Source: Phycisphaeraceae bacterium (GTDB lineage Bacteria; Planctomycetota; Phycisphaerae; Phycisphaerales; Phycisphaeraceae). From it: a stretch of 6,783 bases of DNA. Made by a program: the position numbers and the translations under genes. Location: assembly GCA_029260675.1 (NCBI GenBank), contig JAJDCV010000365.1:1-6783 (forward strand), written 5' to 3'. The notes below the pieces were generated by a model. It saw only the letters and a list, made by a program, of their open reading frames with translations, did not search any database and was not told the origin of the DNA. Positions 5,732-6,783 of this stretch are shown piece by piece. The stretch's first letter is position 1. Each line of letters starts with the position of its first letter.

Positions 5732-6783
5732 ATGACCGACCCGACACCTCCGCAAGACACCCCCCAGCCAGACAACCCCGCCACGGAGCCCGAACAGTCT
5801 CTGGAGCGCGAAATCGCCGATGCGCTCGGCGGCAAGAGCGTCGAGCAGTTGATGGCAGAGGACGAGAACACCGAGGCGACTCAGCCCCAGGCGGCCGCCC
5901 CCCCCACCGATGAAGCCGGCCACCCAGACCTTCGCCACGAAGTACGCCGAGGCCGGATCGCCGCGATCCGTGGCGACGACGTCTTCGTCGAGCTGACCGG
6001 GGACACCGGCAAGATGCAGGGCGTCGTGCCCGTCGTTCAATTCGACCGGGCGCCGAGGCTCGGGTCGATCATGGACTTTGTCGTCGATCACATCGATGAA
6101 AAGCAGGGCCTGATCTTTCTGTCCAGAGAGGGCGCGATCAACCGATCGACCTGGGAGCAGCTCCAGCGCGACGCCGTGGTCGAAGCTAGGGTCATCGCCA
6201 AGAACAAGGGCGGCCTGGAGCTTGAGATGCCCGGCGGGATCGCCGCGTTCATGCCCGCCAGCCAGATCGACCTGCACCACGTCGATGAGCTGGAATCCTT
6301 CGTCGGCCAGAAGCTCGAGGCCGTCGTCCAGGAGATCGACCGCAAGAGTAAGAAGGTCGTGCTCAGCCGGCGTCACCTGCTGATCGATCGGCAGGCAAAG
6401 AACAAAGAAAAACTGCTGGGCGAACTCGAGGTCGGCCAGGTCCGCGAGGGCAAGGTCTCCAACATCGTCGACTTCGGCGCGTTTGTGGACCTTGGCGGGA
6501 TCGACGGGCTGGTGCACGTCTCGGACATGAGCTACTCGCACGTCGATAAGCCCAAGGACGTATTGAAGGTCGGCCAGCCCGTGTCGGTGAAAGTCCTGAA
6601 GGTCGATATGGAGAACCAGCGGATCAGCCTGGGCCTAAAGCAGGTCGAGCCCGACCCGTGGGAAAATATCGGCGAAAAGATCAAGGTCGGCGACCAGATC
6701 TCGGCACGTGTGATCCGCAACGCCAGCTTCGGCTCGTTCATCGAGGTCGAGCCCGGCGTCGAGGGCTTGCTGCCGATCAGTGA
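5732..6783 (+). CDS. Multi-domain S1 RNA-binding protein, ribosomal protein S1-like (3' end missing)
   Basis: The first 350 codons of this gene are in the window, and the frame is still open at the right edge. The product binds RNA through repeated S1 (OB-fold) domains and is probably the ribosomal protein S1 equivalent that helps mRNA reach the 30S subunit. An acidic, proline-rich tail occupies 1-66 and contains a helical patch, LEREIADALGG (24-34). Four S1 units follow: about 70-132, 148-213, 232-303, and a fourth from 318 that is cut by the edge. The third is the most canonical, with VDFGAFVDLGGIDGLVHVSDMS (in 246-267) and RISLGLKQ (297-304). The first two are divergent, as is usual for ribosome-binding S1 domains. 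ATG at 5732 is the first start after an in-frame TAG at 5702. No clear Shine-Dalgarno sequence precedes it. A TGA formed by the last three bases of the window is out of frame. Confidence 0.9.
   Translation, partial: MTDPTPPQDTPQPDNPATEPEQSLEREIADALGGKSVEQLMAEDENTEATQPQAAAPPTDEAGHPDLRHEVRRGRIAAIRGDDVFVELTGDTGKMQGVVPVVQFDRAPRLGSIMDFVVDHIDEKQGLIFLSREGAINRSTWEQLQRDAVVEARVIAKNKGGLELEMPGGIAAFMPASQIDLHHVDELESFVGQKLEAVVQEIDRKSKKVVLSRRHLLIDRQAKNKEKLLGELEVGQVREGKVSNIVDFGAFVDLGGIDGLVHVSDMSYSHVDKPKDVLKVGQPVSVKVLKVDMENQRISLGLKQVEPDPWENIGEKIKVGDQISARVIRNASFGSFIEVEPGVEGLLPIS

Noticed and set aside
5693..6541. Long minus-strand open frame (282 codons)
   Set aside because: It lies antisense to the S1-domain gene, whose plus-strand translation matches a known family throughout. 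The minus product is a low-complexity mix (Asp/Leu/Val-rich) typical of the mirror of GC-rich codons.
6781..6783. TGA at the very end as the stop of the S1 gene
   Set aside because: The gene's codon register is ...ATC AGT GA, so this TGA is out of frame and the gene continues past the edge.

Overview
The window is 6.8 kb of GC-rich DNA with long, tightly packed genes. It looks like ordinary chromosome of a planctomycete-type bacterium, possibly Phycisphaerae. This is inferred from three things: a two-gene ResB/CcsA (System II) cytochrome c maturation pair with a long extracytoplasmic CcsA extension, weak or absent Shine-Dalgarno sites at some starts, and an S1 protein with an acidic, proline-rich N-terminal tail. 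No mobile element, tRNA, rRNA or CRISPR array is visible. The taxonomic call rests on protein style only.

Layout, left to right. Bases 1-138 are a comparatively AT-rich intergenic stretch (about 44% GC over the first 120 bases). It holds a good sigma70-type promoter pointing left out of the window and a hairpin downstream of crcB. A fluoride channel gene (crcB/fluC, 139-534) lies on the minus strand. It is divergent from everything to its right across a 154-base spacer with a candidate -10 element for each direction. On the plus strand come a small lipoprotein (689-1330), resB (1323-2507) and ccsA (2504-4195). Each start overlaps the previous stop (GTGAATAA, then ATGA), so the three are probably one translationally coupled operon. 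After 60 bases there is a second coupled pair: an alkyladenine DNA glycosylase (mpg, 4256-4873) and a degenerate aldo/keto-reductase-like protein (4870-5604), again joined by ATGA. A 127-base spacer with promoter-like sequence precedes a multi-S1-domain RNA-binding protein (5732 onward), which runs off the right edge still open.

How the genes work together. ResB and CcsA together form the membrane complex that exports heme and attaches it to apocytochromes c. All four histidines and the tryptophan-rich heme motif expected of an active complex can be seen. The first gene of the operon encodes an exported lipoprotein of unknown function, and its coupling to resB makes it a candidate accessory factor for heme handling or cytochrome assembly. 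The glycosylase removes alkylated bases. Its partner keeps the shape of an aldo/keto reductase but not the catalytic tetrad, and its role is unknown. The S1 protein is probably the ribosomal protein S1 equivalent.

The least explained items are the operon-leading lipoprotein, the evenly spaced HxxHxxHxxH cluster in the CcsA extension, the non-canonical reductase-like partner of the glycosylase, and the apparently leaderless start of mpg.
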